A program made the position numbers and the translations under genes. From Rhizomys pruinosus (lineage: Eukaryota; Chordata; Mammalia; Rodentia; Spalacidae): a stretch of 64,000 bases of DNA. Each line of letters opens with the position of its first letter. Position 1 is the first letter of the stretch. Positions 1 through 10,821 of the stretch are shown here, piece by piece. Under the pieces are notes generated by a model, which was not told where the DNA came from, did no database searches, and was given only the letters and a program-made list of their open reading frames with translations. The DNA lies in contig VZQC01000286.1 of assembly GCA_009823505.1 (NCBI GenBank), positions 630,798 to 694,797 on the forward strand, written 5' to 3'.

Positions 1-39
1 ATAAATTATATCCATCATGTACTGTAACTTCAATAGCTA

Positions 40-162
40 GAAATTTATATATACACATATATACACACCCATATATGCAAATATATCCACACATATATTT
101 ACACACAAAATAAATATGTGTATATATACACGCATATATATTTACAGAGAGAGAGAGAGCTA
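40..162. repeat. AT/CA-rich degenerate simple repeat
   Basis: Mixed runs of TA, CA and ATAC units end in a short (GA)n. No gene or interspersed repeat is visible in the first 200 bases. Confidence 0.7.
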
Positions 163-217
163 TTAAGTCTCTTGAGCAGTGCTCATCCACTTCTTGGTTA
201 TGTACTATCATTACTTT

Positions 218-412
218 TGCTTATTTATTTAGTGACTTATTTATTTTGTGTTTGTGCACACGTATAAGTGTAAGAGACGGTATGTGGAAGTCAGAACACA
301 AGTTGTAGGAGTCAGTTCTTTCCTTCTATATGTGAGTTCCTGGGATTGAACTCAGGTGCTCAGTCTTAGCAGCAGGTGCCTTTATCTTTTTCAGCATCTT
401 GATGGCTCTTTC
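218..412 (-). mobile_element. B3-type SINE, degraded
   Basis: Read on the minus strand, the order is that of a tRNA-derived rodent SINE: a worn 'gatggctc'-like head near 400, a box-B-like 'gagttcaatccc' near 345, then a GT/CA-rich middle and an A-rich end near 225. Many substitutions point to an old copy. Confidence 0.55.
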
Positions 413-638
413 CTTTGCTTCATAGTGACTCATCCTGAAATGCTTATCTGGAGCATACGCCAAGAGCCAGGCTACACTTGAGTAGATGTCCTGGGAAGAA
501 TTCAAGCTTCACAGCCAGCACCACCAGATTTCTCCCACTTCATTCTGCCCTCCCCTCAGCTGCAGTTCCTTTTTCTGATGTCTAGTGTTAATTGCCAACT
601 TGACACACTCTAGAGTCACCCAGGAGGAGAGTGTCAGT

Positions 639-648
639 GAGGGATTTT

Positions 649-711
<63 letters not shown>

Positions 712-774
712 CTTTCTTTCTTTCTTTCTTTCCTTCCTCCCTCTCTCCCTCTCTCCCTCCCTCCCTCCCCCCCC
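639..774. repeat. (TTTC)n grading into (CCCT)n, left of gap
   Basis: A long run of TTTC units becomes CCCT-rich and then poly-C before the N gap. It starts directly after the left target-site duplication of the B1 at 1,037-1,180 (minus strand), so it is the expanded tail of that SINE: (GAAA)n on the SINE's own strand. Confidence 0.9.
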
Positions 775-968
775 NNNNNNNNNNNNNNNNNNNNNNNNNN
801 NNNNNNNNNNNNNNNNNNNNNNNNNNNNNNNNNNNNNNNNNNNNNNNNNNNNNNNNNNNNNNNNNNNNNNNNNNNNNNNNNNNNNNNNNNNNNNNNNNNN
901 NNNNNNNNNNNNNNNNNNNNNNNNNNNNNNNNNNNNNNNNNNNNNNNNNNNNNNNNNNNNNNNNNNNN
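775..968. other. Assembly gap of 194 Ns
   Basis: A run of Ns lies inside a homopurine/homopyrimidine microsatellite. The true length of the repeat is therefore unknown. Open frames that cross it are meaningless. Confidence 1.
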
Positions 969-970
969 TT

Positions 971-1036
<66 letters not shown>
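969..1036. repeat. (TTTC)n, right of gap
   Basis: Pure TTTC units run up to the 3' tail position of the adjacent minus-strand B1. This is the other half of the tail-derived microsatellite. Confidence 0.95.
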
Positions 1037-1037
<1 letters not shown>

Positions 1038-1180
1038 GGTCTTTTCGAGATAGGGTCTCCCTGTAGCCCCAGCTGTCCTGGAGCTCCCTCAGTAGACCAG
1101 GCTGGCCTTGAACTCACAAAGATCTGCCTGCCTCTGCTTCCCTAGTGCTAAGATTAAAGGCGTGTGCCACCACGCCCGGC
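1037..1180 (-). mobile_element. B1 SINE with target-site duplication
   Basis: On the minus strand the sequence begins 'gccgggcgtggtggcac' and carries the full B1 body (7SL-derived), ending in the (GAAA)n tail. The target-site duplication 'gagggatttt' lies at 639-648 and at 1,181-1,190, so the microsatellite and the N gap belong to this one insertion. Confidence 0.95.
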
Positions 1181-1480
1181 GAGGGATTTTCCAGATCAGT
1201 TTTGGCTGTGGGCATATGTGAGGGGGATTGTCTTAATTACATTACTAGGCATGAGAAGCACCCATTGTGTCCATGTCGTTGGGCATTGGACTTCATTTGA
1301 GTCCAGGACTGTTGCATACATTCATTCTCTGCTTCTGACTGTGCATGTTATTAGCTGGCTTGATTTCCCCAGAAATAATGCACTATAACTTGGAATTATG
1401 AGCTGAATAAACCCTTTCTCTCTTAAAGTTGATTTTGCCAGGATATTTTATCAGAGCAATAGGAAAGGAATGTCGAACAG

Positions 1481-2615
1481 CACACACTTGTCCTCTTTCC
1501 CTGTCTTCTTCTCCAAACATTTCCCGACACCTGTTTTGTGTCTGGCACACTGCTGGGTTTGGAGAGGGGGATGCAGATTTGTGAGACAGTTTGCTCTTGA
1601 CCAAACTGACCTTCTTGCTGTGATGACTGGTGGTGATCAATGGTGAGAGACTGAAATATGGATTGGCAAAAAGGCTGAATCAGCAGAAAGGATGAGCCAA
1701 GAAGACAGGGGGTAGTGTCTTACTATGCATTTGAAATCAGCTTGGTATTTTCCGCAGTGGGCATGTGAGGCTAATATTCTACAGGCTGCATAGGCAATCG
1801 TCATGAGTTAATATTGGAAATTCACTCACCAACCCAACGCCCTAAGAGAAGGGGAAATCAAACCAGACAACCTGGGGTTTGAATTTAGATGTATGAAACA
1901 AAAAGTGACAGCTTTACCATTTGCTAAATTTAAAGAGGTAACATTGAATGGTAAGTTGTATTTTAAAATATCAAACACTGAAATGTTAAACTTTCAGAAA
2001 ATATGAAGGTTTTAAAATGTCAAAACTAGGCATTTAAAAATTCCGCAGATATAATCTCACAGTGACAAAATTAAATAGAATTTCTCTCTGAAAGATACTT
2101 TTTGTTAAGATGAAACTGTGTTTGAATTCAGTGGGTGACTGTTCATTGCTCTGGCATTTATTTTCTGTTCTCTGTAAGGCCCTCAGAGAGATCAGTCCCA
2201 TGGATGGTATCTGCCAGGTGGACGGAGTGGCTTCTCTGTAGCTCTCATTAGCAGATTAAGATTCACCCAGACATGGATAATTCCCCTTATCACAAATTTC
2301 TTTTAGAAATAACATCACAAAGAGTCAGGAAGAAAGGAGCCATACATAGGATAGGGCAAAACAACTCAAAACTTCTTCAGACATGCATGTTATCTCCTGT
2401 TTGCCCTGTGTAAGTTCCAGTACCCTTTTCATGCCTTTCCATCCGATGACGTCACCTATGGGTCTCTTTCTTACCAGTGACCAGTTTGATGTCCAGAGGG
2501 AACCCCTGAATACAGCAAAGGTTGTTTAAAGTAGCTTGGCTTTTAACTTCCTATTTATGTATTTAGGCATATATTTATTTGTATTTAACTTCTGAATATA
2601 ACTTTCACACATACA
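1481..2615. other. Unassigned AT-rich sequence
   Basis: No open frame with coding character, no intact SINE and no recognised LINE segment. The sequence looks like ordinary intergenic or intronic DNA. Confidence 0.5.
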
Positions 2616-2617
2616 CA

Positions 2618-2756
2618 GGGTGTTTTAATTTTTTTAAGACAGGGTAAATCTTAGCCCAGGTTTACCTTGAACTCTCCTTGTATCCAAGGATAAACTTGAA
2701 CCCTTGTTCCTCTTTGTCTCCCAAGCCTTAGAATGCCAGGCATGTGTCACCATATC
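2618..2756 (-). mobile_element. Old B1-like SINE
   Basis: The order 'aagacagggt', 'cttgaactc', 'cctctttgtctcccaag' and 'gccaggcatgtgtcacca' matches the complement of a B1, with heavy divergence. Confidence 0.6.
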
Positions 2757-3368
2757 TTATTGTCACTCTCTTTATAAATGCGGTTAAATTAAGTACAATG
2801 CCCTTCATATTTTCTTTAACTAATGTTTATCTCACTGAGGTCAAACAAATTATAGTTTCTTAAATAGTCAGATCCACTTTCAAAGGTAGTTAATGCTCTT
2901 AAATATTTCACACTGCAGTTATACACTTAATGTATTTTCCTTTGATGTACTTCCAGTGATCTGATAGAACAATCCAATGTGCAAACAATCAAAGCTTTCC
3001 AAGAATCTAAAACTGTTCTTAGGAATATAATTTGTTGGAAAAGGCAGGTGGATTACTACACATTCTAGGGCAGCGTGAGGTACATAGGAAATAAATAATA
3101 ATACAGTAAACCTACAAAGCCAATGAGCTCTATGAAATGATCTAATTCTGTGCATATCAATTCTCTTCAGCTTAGTGACAAAGCTAATATGTCAAAGTAT
3201 GTTAAATCCATTATATAATGCAGATGATTCCTAAAATTAACTCCAAATTACTAACTCTATAAGCTTATGTTATTTTAATTGCTTACATAAATCTGAACAT
3301 TCCCAGTGTTAAGTCCTTTATCACCATGGCAGAAATTTCCTTCCCTTCTTCCAAAATAGGCCTTTACA
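2757..3368. other. Unassigned AT-rich sequence
   Basis: Nothing recognised. The short minus-strand frame here has no coding features. Confidence 0.5.
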
Positions 3369-3369
3369 A

Positions 3370-3560
3370 CTTTATCTATATAGGGTTAGACAGTAAGTAT
3401 TTTAGCTTTGCAGCCCAGATATAGCCTCTGTTGCCTGCCTGTCATTTTAAAGACAACTATATAAAAATATAAACAAAGTTTGCTAACCTTCTGGCTATAG
3501 AAAACCAGCCCGTAGGCTAAATTTGGCCTGAGTATGTTCAGGATTTTGACCCTTGCTTGG
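3370..3560 (+). mobile_element. Ancient non-autonomous hAT-type DNA transposon remnant
   Basis: The stretch contains 'agtaagtattttagctttgcag', 'cctctgttgcctgcc' and later 'gtttgctaaccttctgg' and 'aaatttggcctga'. Their order fits an old MER-type element shared by mammals. Ends and subfamily are not certain. Confidence 0.45.
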
Positions 3561-3835
3561 AAATACCAAAATCTTTCAGTTCTTTGGCTGGGCATATTTT
3601 CCAGCCTGTTTTGTAGCTCAGTTTCCATGTGACTCATTTCTGTACTCTTTCCCTCTGATGGAATGCAGAACTAGTGCTATTCTGTCTTGGACCTGAGTCA
3701 AGTCAAAGACACAGTGGGGATGGAAACTGACAAGATGGAAGAAGCCTGGGCTACAAAGCCCTGTACCTCTCAATGGCTCTCAAACATTTACTGCCTATTT
3801 CCTATTCTTCCCCCTCCTCTGTCTTCTTCTCCCCC

Positions 3836-3922
3836 TTTTTGAGTACTGGCAATTAAACTCAGGACCTTGTGCATAAAAGGGAAGTTTTGTACCAATGAGA
3901 TACATCTCTACCAAAACTATAA
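3836..3922 (-). mobile_element. ID-like SINE
   Basis: On the minus strand it reads as a worn tRNA-Ala-type ID element of about 75 bases: a 'gagatgtatctcattggta' head, then 'aaggtcctgagtttaattgcc'. It has only a short tail. 3,560-3,835 to its left holds nothing recognised. Confidence 0.5.
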
Positions 3923-3939
3923 ACTAGGCAGCCATACTA

Positions 3940-4320
3940 CAGTTACATCAGGATTCAGTTCTATGCAGTGGTAAAGAAAAATGGCATCATGAACTTTGCA
4001 AGTAAATGGATGGAACTGGAAGACATTATACTAAGTGAAATAATACAAGTCCCAGCAAAACAAATGATGAATGGTATCCCTCATTTGTGGATGCTACCAT
4101 CAAGCACCTAGTTGTAAAGCAAACTAAGCAACATCAATGTTATATTCCCTTTTCCTGAAAGCAACTGTCCTCTTATAATGCAATCACTTAACAGGCTATA
4201 AAATTAACCCACTACTTGTTTTCAAACTTTGTAATCTTGGTATATGGGTGGAGGGTATGTAGGCATATTTTAGAGTAAAATAAAATTAAAAAGGAAAAAT
4301 GTGAATCCTGAAATATGACA
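3940..4320 (+). mobile_element. LINE-1, end of ORF2 and 3' UTR (degenerate)
   Basis: The segment 'aatggatggaactggaagacattatactaagtgaaataatac' encodes in pieces the well-known C-terminal 'MDGTGRHYTK'-type stretch of L1 ORF2p, followed by an AT-rich 3' UTR that ends near 'aaaataaaattaaaaagg'. The frame is broken. Confidence 0.75.
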
Positions 4321-4339
4321 TAGAGTTTGTTTTCAGATG

Positions 4340-4690
4340 ACAAAATTTTAGTATAGTTGTGACATATACACACACATATATATATCTATCTAATATATAT
4401 ATATATATATATTATATATGCATATGTTGAAGCAATACAGATTGGAGGGAACAACAACGACAAAAGAACTGTAAAAAAAGACTGAAACACTAAGGTTCCC
4501 CCAAGGACAATAATGCTCTGCTTTGAAAAACTTTGAAAAGACTCAGAAAAAGATACAGGGCAGGTATGGCAGGATGCATGAACTCAGGTGGGGTGAGGGG
4601 CATGGAAGGGGAGATGAGTCTAGATTGAACTGAGAAATGATATATGAAATGCACAAAACTTCAATAAAATATTTAAAAAATAAAAGAGTG
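4340..4690 (+). mobile_element. LINE-1 3' UTR fragment
   Basis: A (TA)n at 4,375-4,420 precedes a rodent L1-type 3' UTR: 'gaagcaatacagattggagggaacaacaacgac', a G-rich purine stretch 'ggtggggtgaggggcatgg' and a terminal 'cttcaataaaatatttaaaaa'. It resembles the UTR joined to ORF2 at 6,165-6,690. Confidence 0.7.
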
Positions 4691-4734
4691 ATGCTAAATA
4701 GGTTGACAAAGATCCACAAACATGTCTTGATAGA

Positions 4735-4875
4735 CCTTAACATATATGACAGAATGCATGAAATCTGGTGTGGAGTATGTGGAATAGAAATAGGATAAAG
4801 AATCTAACTATGACCAAATTGTATTGTATGAAATTCATAAGAATTCAATAAAAACTTTTATCATCTTAAAAAAAG
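4735..4875 (+). mobile_element. LINE-1 3' UTR terminal fragment
   Basis: A second, shorter 3' end follows in the same direction: 'gacagaatgcatgaaatctgg' and then 'gaattcaataaaaact'. It lies tail-to-head after the preceding fragment and is more diverged. Confidence 0.6.
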
Positions 4876-5034
4876 CTATCAACTTCTATGTATAAAGCAG
4901 ATATGCTAACCACTTCCGCGCAGAAGTAATTATATGTCTAGTCATTTGGAGTAAATATTTGCTGAGCCCTCACCTAGAATGCAGTTTCTGATTCTAGTTG
5001 GTACATTTATTGTAACTTTGTAGCTCAGAATGGT

Positions 5035-5136
5035 AAATCAGCCCTCCAGTTCCAGGGGAATCTGACATCCTCTTCTGACCTGCGTGGCATTGCACAACAT
5101 GGGTGCACAAACCTACATGCAGACAGTACATTCATA
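5035..5136 (+). mobile_element. B2/B3 SINE, 5'-truncated
   Basis: Only the 3' half is present, from 'ccagttccaggggaatctga' through the family-specific 'gcattgcacaacatgggtgc' to 'acagtacattcatataaa'. The tRNA-like promoter half is missing. Confidence 0.85.
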
Positions 5137-5187
<51 letters not shown>

Positions 5188-5190
5188 AAA
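5137..5190. repeat. (TAAA)n microsatellite in SINE tail
   Basis: About 13 TAAA units directly follow the B2/B3 tail, so the microsatellite most likely grew from it. Confidence 0.9.
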
Positions 5191-5454
5191 TAATAAATAC
5201 TTTTTTTCAAAAAGCAATCAACTATGGACCAAACATCATTCATTAAATATGTACCATGTAATAAATAAGGTTTTACATTCTAGTCAGGTGTATCAAAGAC
5301 CAAACTGCGGCACAGCATCAAAAACTGGCTGAGAAAAATATATTTTATAACATTAAGATAAAATGAAATACTTAGATATCAATGCTCATGATTTCCCACA
5401 TTCATCAGCTTCCTTAGTTGATCATCTAAGCACTGTTCACTAGGATTTCCTGTG

Positions 5455-5648
5455 ATGATGGAAATAGCCTATTTTGCTGTACAGTATGATACCAGTAGTC
5501 ACGCATGGCTACCCTACCATTTATAACCTGACTGAGGAACTGAAACATTAGTTTCAGATACATTTGTTTGTTTTAAATTTAAAGACAAATAGCCACAGGT
5601 GGCTAGTGTCTACCTTGTACCATATCAGATAAGAATGTGCATGGAAAA
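5455..5648. mobile_element. Old MER-type DNA transposon remnant
   Basis: 'gctgtacagtatgatacc' near the left end and 'agccacaggtggctagtgtctacc' near the right end, around an AT-rich centre, fit an old mammalian non-autonomous DNA transposon with inverted ends. The subfamily is not identified. Confidence 0.45.
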
Positions 5649-5649
5649 C

Positions 5650-5980
5650 CATCCTTTTGGTAGATAAATTTTAATTCTTAATAAATCTACGAAGAGGAAA
5701 CATTTAAGAGATAAAAACATTGACTATGAAAACATTCATAAAATAATTTCTATGTGTGGTTAGAATTTACTTATTTCAAAGTAACTTGAGCTTTATACAT
5801 ATACACAATACATATATCCATATTTGTGTCTAAGGAATAAAAAGTAAGGAAAAATCATTACCAATTTCTGGAATGTTCAGAAATTCCACCTCAACGGATG
5901 CACATGTGTGAAGTAATGCGATAGAAGGGAAAGATATAGAAACAAAAAACTTGATAATCTTTAATCCAAGCTTGGAAGTT
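5650..5980. other. Unassigned AT-rich sequence
   Basis: No recognised element or coding frame. Confidence 0.5.
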
Positions 5981-5984
5981 ATAG

Positions 5985-6105
5985 TGGCTAAATTGGATGC
6001 AGTGGTGTATACTCATAATCTTGCCTTCCAGGAAGCTAGGTCAAGAGAATATTGAGTTCTAGGCCAGCCTGGACAACACAGTCTGTCTCATGAAATAAAT
6101 AGTAT
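5985..6105 (+). mobile_element. Old B1-like SINE
   Basis: 'tggatgcagtggtgtatactcataatc', 'caggaagctaggtcaagagaat' and 'gagttctaggccagcctgg' follow the B1 order with many changes and end before an A-rich tail. Confidence 0.65.
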
Positions 6106-6162
6106 AAAATAGTAAAAATATCTAAGATAAGGCTGGGGTTTAGATTCATTGTACAACTTGGT

Positions 6163-7430
6163 TTGTTTAATATAGTGCTTTTATTGATGTTTTGGTATTT
6201 CAGACATCATTTTTCAGTTCATCTTAGACATATTACCCTTTCCTCCCCCAAGATCATGCATTCTGCCATAAATGTCCTGCATCTTCTTCTCAGTCTATTT
6301 AAAGTTTTTCTCTACAAAGGTTTATTGTTTTGGGCAGAGTTTAACTATATCAGTCCGTTCTTTGACCCAATCCTTATGTTGTTGTGGTTGCCTCCCAATT
6401 GTATTGTTCTAAAATATGCCCATTTGAACTTCATATATGTACCAGAATTATGTCCTCCAGGTATAAACTGTATGTTAACTCTGATATATGTTGGAGTACA
6501 CATTTTTCCCTTTAATTTTATATTGCTCTAAAAGATGACTATATACCTTCTGCCCATATACATTAATTACTATGTCTGAAAGTAAGTGGTAAGTTAATTC
6601 TAGGACTCATTAAGAGAGTCATATTATAACATCACAGTTGCTTTCAGATAGAAAGAAATATAATGATAACGTTGCTCAGCTTGCTTTTCAATTGGGGGAT
6701 TTGGTACTAGCATCCACATATGAGGGAAACCATTCCCCCATTTGTTTCTTTGGGACTGTCTTACTTCACTTAGCATAATGGCTAAGTTCAAGTTCCATCC
6801 ATTTGCCTGCAAAATTCATGATGTCATCTTTCTTTACCACTGCATAGAACTCCATTGTGTAGATGTACCACATTTTTGTTATCTACTCATCAGTTTAGGG
6901 GCATTTGGGTTGCTTCCAGCTTCTTGCTATTATGAAAGAGGGCTGCGATAAACATAGATTGCATGTATCTTTGCAGTAAGATGAGTCTTGTGGGTATATA
7001 CCCAGGAGGGGTATGGCTTGGTCAGGTAGTAGGCTCATTTTGAGTCTTTTAAGGGTTCTCCACACTGCTTTCCACAGTGGTTTACATTCCCACCAGCAGT
7101 GGATGAGTGTTTCCCTTTCCCCACAACCTCTCTAGCATTTGGTGTCTTTCGTTTTCTTGATCTTAGCCAGTCTTATCAGAGTGAAATGATATATTAGAGT
7201 AGTTTTGATTCACATTTCCTTAAATATTAGTGATGTTGAACACTTTTTAAGATGTTTCTCAGCCATCTTTACTACCTCACTGGTGAAGTCTCTGTTCAGA
7301 TCTTTACTCCATCTTTTGAGTGAGTCATTTGTTTTCTTGCTTCTTTGTTTTTTGAGTAGTTTATATATTCTGGAAGTTAATGCTCTGTCAGATGCATCAC
7401 TAGTGAAAGTTTCTTCCCACTCTGTGGGTT
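6163..7430 (-). mobile_element. LINE-1, 3' UTR plus C-terminal ORF2 (broken)
   Basis: The 3' end lies at 6,163 and the element reads leftward. 6,163-6,690 is a rodent L1 3' UTR. 6,700-7,430 encodes the C-terminal part of ORF2p in broken frames: a 'NGWNLNLAIMLSEVRQSQ' stretch at 6,624-6,812 and a '[20 protein letters not shown]' stretch at 7,210-7,430. The element is 5'-truncated at 7,430, where the adjacent LINE-1 sequence reads in the opposite direction. It is a dead copy. Confidence 0.9.
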
Positions 7431-7808
7431 CAAAAATCAACTCCAAATGGACCAAAAGCCTTAATGTGAAAAACCTCAACTCTGAAGGTGATAGAAGAAA
7501 AAGTTGTCAGCAACCTATGAAACTAAGATTTCTTTAGAAATTTGGGGAACTTGGTTGCCTCCCAGAACTTGAAGGTTAGACCTTATTGCTAAAGGCACAA
7601 CATACCTCAGACACAGGACTTACAGAACTGGAGCTGTAAACAACCTGGAGACATCTTCCATGAAGACTGGCTCTCTTAGTACTAGAAGGTTCTATGCACA
7701 CTACCAAAAGGAAAAGCTAATCAATAGTACTAGACAGATGTAAATCTGATGAACCACAACAATGCCTGTCCCAGAAAAAAAATCTGTGTTGGTTCAATAG
7801 GGGCACGT
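7431..7808 (+). mobile_element. LINE-1, internal ORF2 piece and start of 3' UTR
   Basis: Immediately after 7,430 the plus strand encodes an 'NSKWTKSLNVKNLN'-type stretch. In ORF2p this lies just upstream of the segment at the end of the neighbouring minus-strand copy. It runs into a muroid-type L1 3' UTR ('ctggagacatcttccatgaag'). It is interrupted by a B1 and resumes at 7,966. Confidence 0.75.
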
Positions 7809-7965
7809 TTTTTTTTTTTTTTTTTATTCTCGAGACAGGGTCTCCGTGTAGCCCCAGCTGTCCTGGAACTCGCTCTGTAGACCAGGCTGGCCTTGAACTC
7901 ACAAAGAACCACCTGCATCTACCTCCCAAATTCTAGGATTAATGGCATGCACCAACATGACCAGC
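7809..7965 (-). mobile_element. B1 SINE inserted in LINE-1 3' UTR
   Basis: A poly-T (tail) starts at about 7,809, followed by the complement of a near-complete B1 ending near 'ccagc'. 'aggggcac' on the left and 'aggggaac' on the right are a likely imperfect target-site duplication. Confidence 0.9.
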
Positions 7966-8935
7966 AGGGGAACTCATCTTGGGGATAATCAACAACTGTT
8001 TAGTTGGACTTAAAGCCCACTCAATGGAAGGTAATCAATGCATGGGACTATAAACATGGCCAAGTACACGTGGTTGGAGAGGTCATAGACCCAAGAGAAG
8101 AACCTACTGTTGTCATTTTCTTAAGCCAAAGTAATTTCTTGCTATATTATAAATATGTATTGTTGATTTACAGACAAATATCTTTCTCATTACTCAACAA
8201 AGGAGTTTCCTTTAGTAGCAGAAGGAGGTTATTACATTGTTCCACAACTGATCCAAATGCAGACAATAAACAACTGTATGTTGCCTAACCCCAAAACATA
8301 CATATACAATGAAAGCCCTATAACCAAGGCTCAGAGGACATTGTGAAAAAGGGAGGATTTTAAGACCCAGAGGCATAGGATACCTACTGCTAAGATAATA
8401 CATTCTAGACATGATGGGGAAGCTGTACCCATTAAATCCCCACATTATATTTGCCTAAGAAGACCTGCAAAATGACAACACCAGATGGCATACCAATGTT
8501 GATGGGAGAAATGACGCAGGGTCTAACCTCTAGATGAAGGGCTACAGGGAAACCAATGGATACTGAGGGAGGGGGAATTAGTTTTCTGCAAGGACAAGCT
8601 CCCTGATTGGTTAGCCAATGCCAAGTGGTCAGCCCTAAATGCATGTACACACAATCACCACTAAATGAACTTAGCGCAATCTATGTAATATATTATATAT
8701 TTATATATGTAGAGAGATATACAGATAGATAGCTAGATAGATGCAATCATAATAAAAGAATACGACAAGAAATTGTGTGGGAGTAGGGCAGATATTGAAA
8801 TAATAGGAAGCTAGAGTGGGCAGGGTGGAAATGATGTATATACAGTACTCGTGTATAGAATTCTCAAAGATAAAGGATTTCTCTAGAAATTTAAATAAAC
8901 TACCTGTTTCTGAAATGAAAGTATAAAAACAAAAA
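7966..8935 (+). mobile_element. LINE-1 3' UTR, muroid type
   Basis: It continues the UTR from before the B1: 'agcccactcaatggaaggtaa', 'aacatggccaagtacacg' and 'tcatagacccaagagaag', then a terminal 'gtatagaattctcaaagata' and A-rich end. The order matches the long 3' UTR of muroid L1 families as I know it. A short (ATAG)n sits at 8,700-8,745. The frames in it are not coding. Confidence 0.65.
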
Positions 8936-9712
8936 TTTAGTTTTCAATAATTTACCATATATGTACATGGGGTAATATATTGATGCTCTCAATAGGAGAA
9001 CAGGATTTCCATTATGGTTTATTGTAGAAAATAGTGTGTAGATTATGTCATGATTCCATGTCTATTTTTAGACAATTCCCCTCATAAATAAAATTTTCAC
9101 CTTGGGAGCTGTGGCCTGCAGGGTTAATCCTGATCAACATCTGTTTTTACATACTTTTCATTGAAAATTCACATATATTTACTTATATGCATGTATAAAT
9201 TGCATAATGTACTGAGTCAGTGTTTCTTGATTGACAGCTATTGTTTCTACATATTTTTAAAGGACATATTTTTAGAACTCAGTCATACCTATTGATTTAT
9301 GTGTAGCCACTAAATATTGTGGAAAGGTGGAGAAGCTGTGAACCGGATGCACGGTCTGCAAATAGAAAATATTTGCTGTTTTGATTTTTTACAGCAAACA
9401 TTTATTGACCTAAAACACATGTTGCCACTTAAACTAATTTATAGATTTTTCTTTCATTTAAATGGTAGATAACAGTGAAACAAATGGCAAAATTGAGTAG
9501 TGATAGATATTACTTTATTGTGAATTATGTATTTAATCAACATAATTGTTTCAGGGGAAACAAAGATACCTGCTCAATTTTCATACAATGCTACTTGTAT
9601 GATTGGATTTGAGAAGGAAAGTTTCCATAAAAGGATATTAATCTTAAGACCCTATTAACATTCTTATTTTAGCAGCCCAAAAATCTTAATGAGAGGGATA
9701 GAGAGATAGTGA
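8936..9712. other. Unassigned AT-rich sequence
   Basis: Nothing recognised. Composition is strongly AT-rich with no coding character. Confidence 0.5.
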
Positions 9713-9714
9713 TT

Positions 9715-9935
9715 GAAAATGCTGACTGCACTTGTTGTACTTCTTGCAGATCACCTGAGATTGATTACCAGCACAGAGCAGGCATCTGACAAGTGCTAGT
9801 AATTCCAGGTGTCAGCACATCTAATATAGTCTCAGCAGATCTAATATAGCCTCAGCAAGGATCTATACTCATATGCATATACTCACATACAGACACACAC
9901 ATACATACATACAAATACGTTTTAAAACCTAACTT
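9715..9935 (+). mobile_element. Degraded B2/B3-like SINE
   Basis: 'cttcttgcagatcacctgagattgattaccagcac' is a worn box-B region, and the end is a CA/CATA-rich tail at 9,880-9,935. A 20-bp unit is duplicated inside it (9,813-9,852). Confidence 0.45.
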
Positions 9936-10168
9936 AATATGTTTAATGAGAATAAAAAGGAATTTAAGACCATAATGCCTGAATGTGAGATACGAAATAT
10001 TTAGAAAAAGAAATTAAGTTTAATGGCATTCTGTAAGTGGACAATAGTACTTGAATTTGAAGAAATTAATATGTGATTGGAGTAGTAAAACTGTGGGGTT
10101 AATAATCAAGTATGAGGTAGTGTAGAGATCTTCAGGCTGTGGTGATGGGCATCAATGTTGAGTTCTAT

Positions 10169-10456
10169 AGAAAAAAACTGTGCCGGGGCTGGAGATATGG
10201 CCTAGCGGTTAAGAGCGCCAACCGCTCTTACAGAGGACCCGGGTTCGATCCCCAGCATCCACATGGCGGCTGAGAGCTGTCTGAGGCTCCAATTCCAGGA
10301 GAACTCCAGTTCCAGGGGAATCTGACGCCCTCTTCTGACCTCCGAGGCATTGCACGACACGGGTGCACAGACCTGCATGCAGACAGTACATTCATACACA
10401 TATGAAAATAAATAAAAATTTAAAAAAATATAAAAAAAAAAGAAAAAAACTGTGCC
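10169..10456 (+). mobile_element. B2/B3 SINE, full length, with 16-bp target-site duplication
   Basis: The body is 10,185-10,440. Box A ('tggcctagcgg') and box B ('gggttcgatcc') of the RNA polymerase III promoter are intact, and the CpGs are mostly preserved. A perfect 16-bp duplication flanks it at 10,169-10,184 and 10,441-10,456. It is young. The open frames inside it are not genes. Confidence 0.97.
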
Positions 10457-10512
10457 ATCACCTAAGACCTGCTATGTAAAATGTAAGTGAGCTGTTCTCA
10501 AAAAGAGTTGAT

Positions 10513-10645
10513 ATGAAGCCAGGCATGCCTTTAATTCCAGTATTTTTGATGCTGAGGCAGGTGGGTCTCTGTGAGAATAAGGCCAGCCTGGTCTACAAAG
10601 GGAACCTGGGGCTACAGGAAAACCCTGTCTCCAAAAGAAATGTAG
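10513..10645 (+). mobile_element. B1 SINE
   Basis: 'gaagccaggcatgcctttaattccag', 'gctgaggcaggtgggtctctg' and 'aggccagcctggtctacaaag' in B1 order, with moderate divergence. Confidence 0.9.
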
Positions 10646-10821
10646 ACTTGTTCTATTCAAAGAATACAAAGTTGTATGAGAATTTATTTGTGGTACCTTA
10701 AAGCATTCACAATCACTGGGCTTTGAAGATCTCTACTAAATTCGTTTGTCTCTACTTCTAGCACATATATCATCCTCCAAATAGGTACAGAGGAAATAGA
10801 TCAGTTCTAACAATAGTAAAA

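Larger units (their letters stand above)
570..1480 (+). mobile_element. Old LTR-like interspersed repeat, split by a B1
   Basis: The outer parts (570-638 and 1,191-1,480) read as one element. It starts with 'attgccaacttgacaca' and ends with a polyadenylation-type 'gagctgaataaaccctt' followed by 'ggatattttatcagagcaat'. That layout is familiar from a mammalian LTR-like repeat class, but I cannot name the family. The B1 at 1,037-1,180 and its expanded tail interrupt it. Confidence 0.45.

Noticed and set aside
509..1145. Open frames of 140-202 codons on both strands
   Set aside because: They are translations of (TTTC)n and of the N run. No coding content.
10185..10260. tRNA gene-like box A and box B
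   Set aside because: Part of the SINE promoter. The sequence does not fold as a complete tRNA with an acceptor stem and is followed by the SINE body.
10202..10399. Recurring 60-75-codon frames with similar sequence at 10,202, 19,445, 19,934 and 37,771 that might suggest a small gene family
   Set aside because: All are the antisense strand of B2/B3 SINEs. The similarity comes from the SINE, and each copy has its own target-site duplication.
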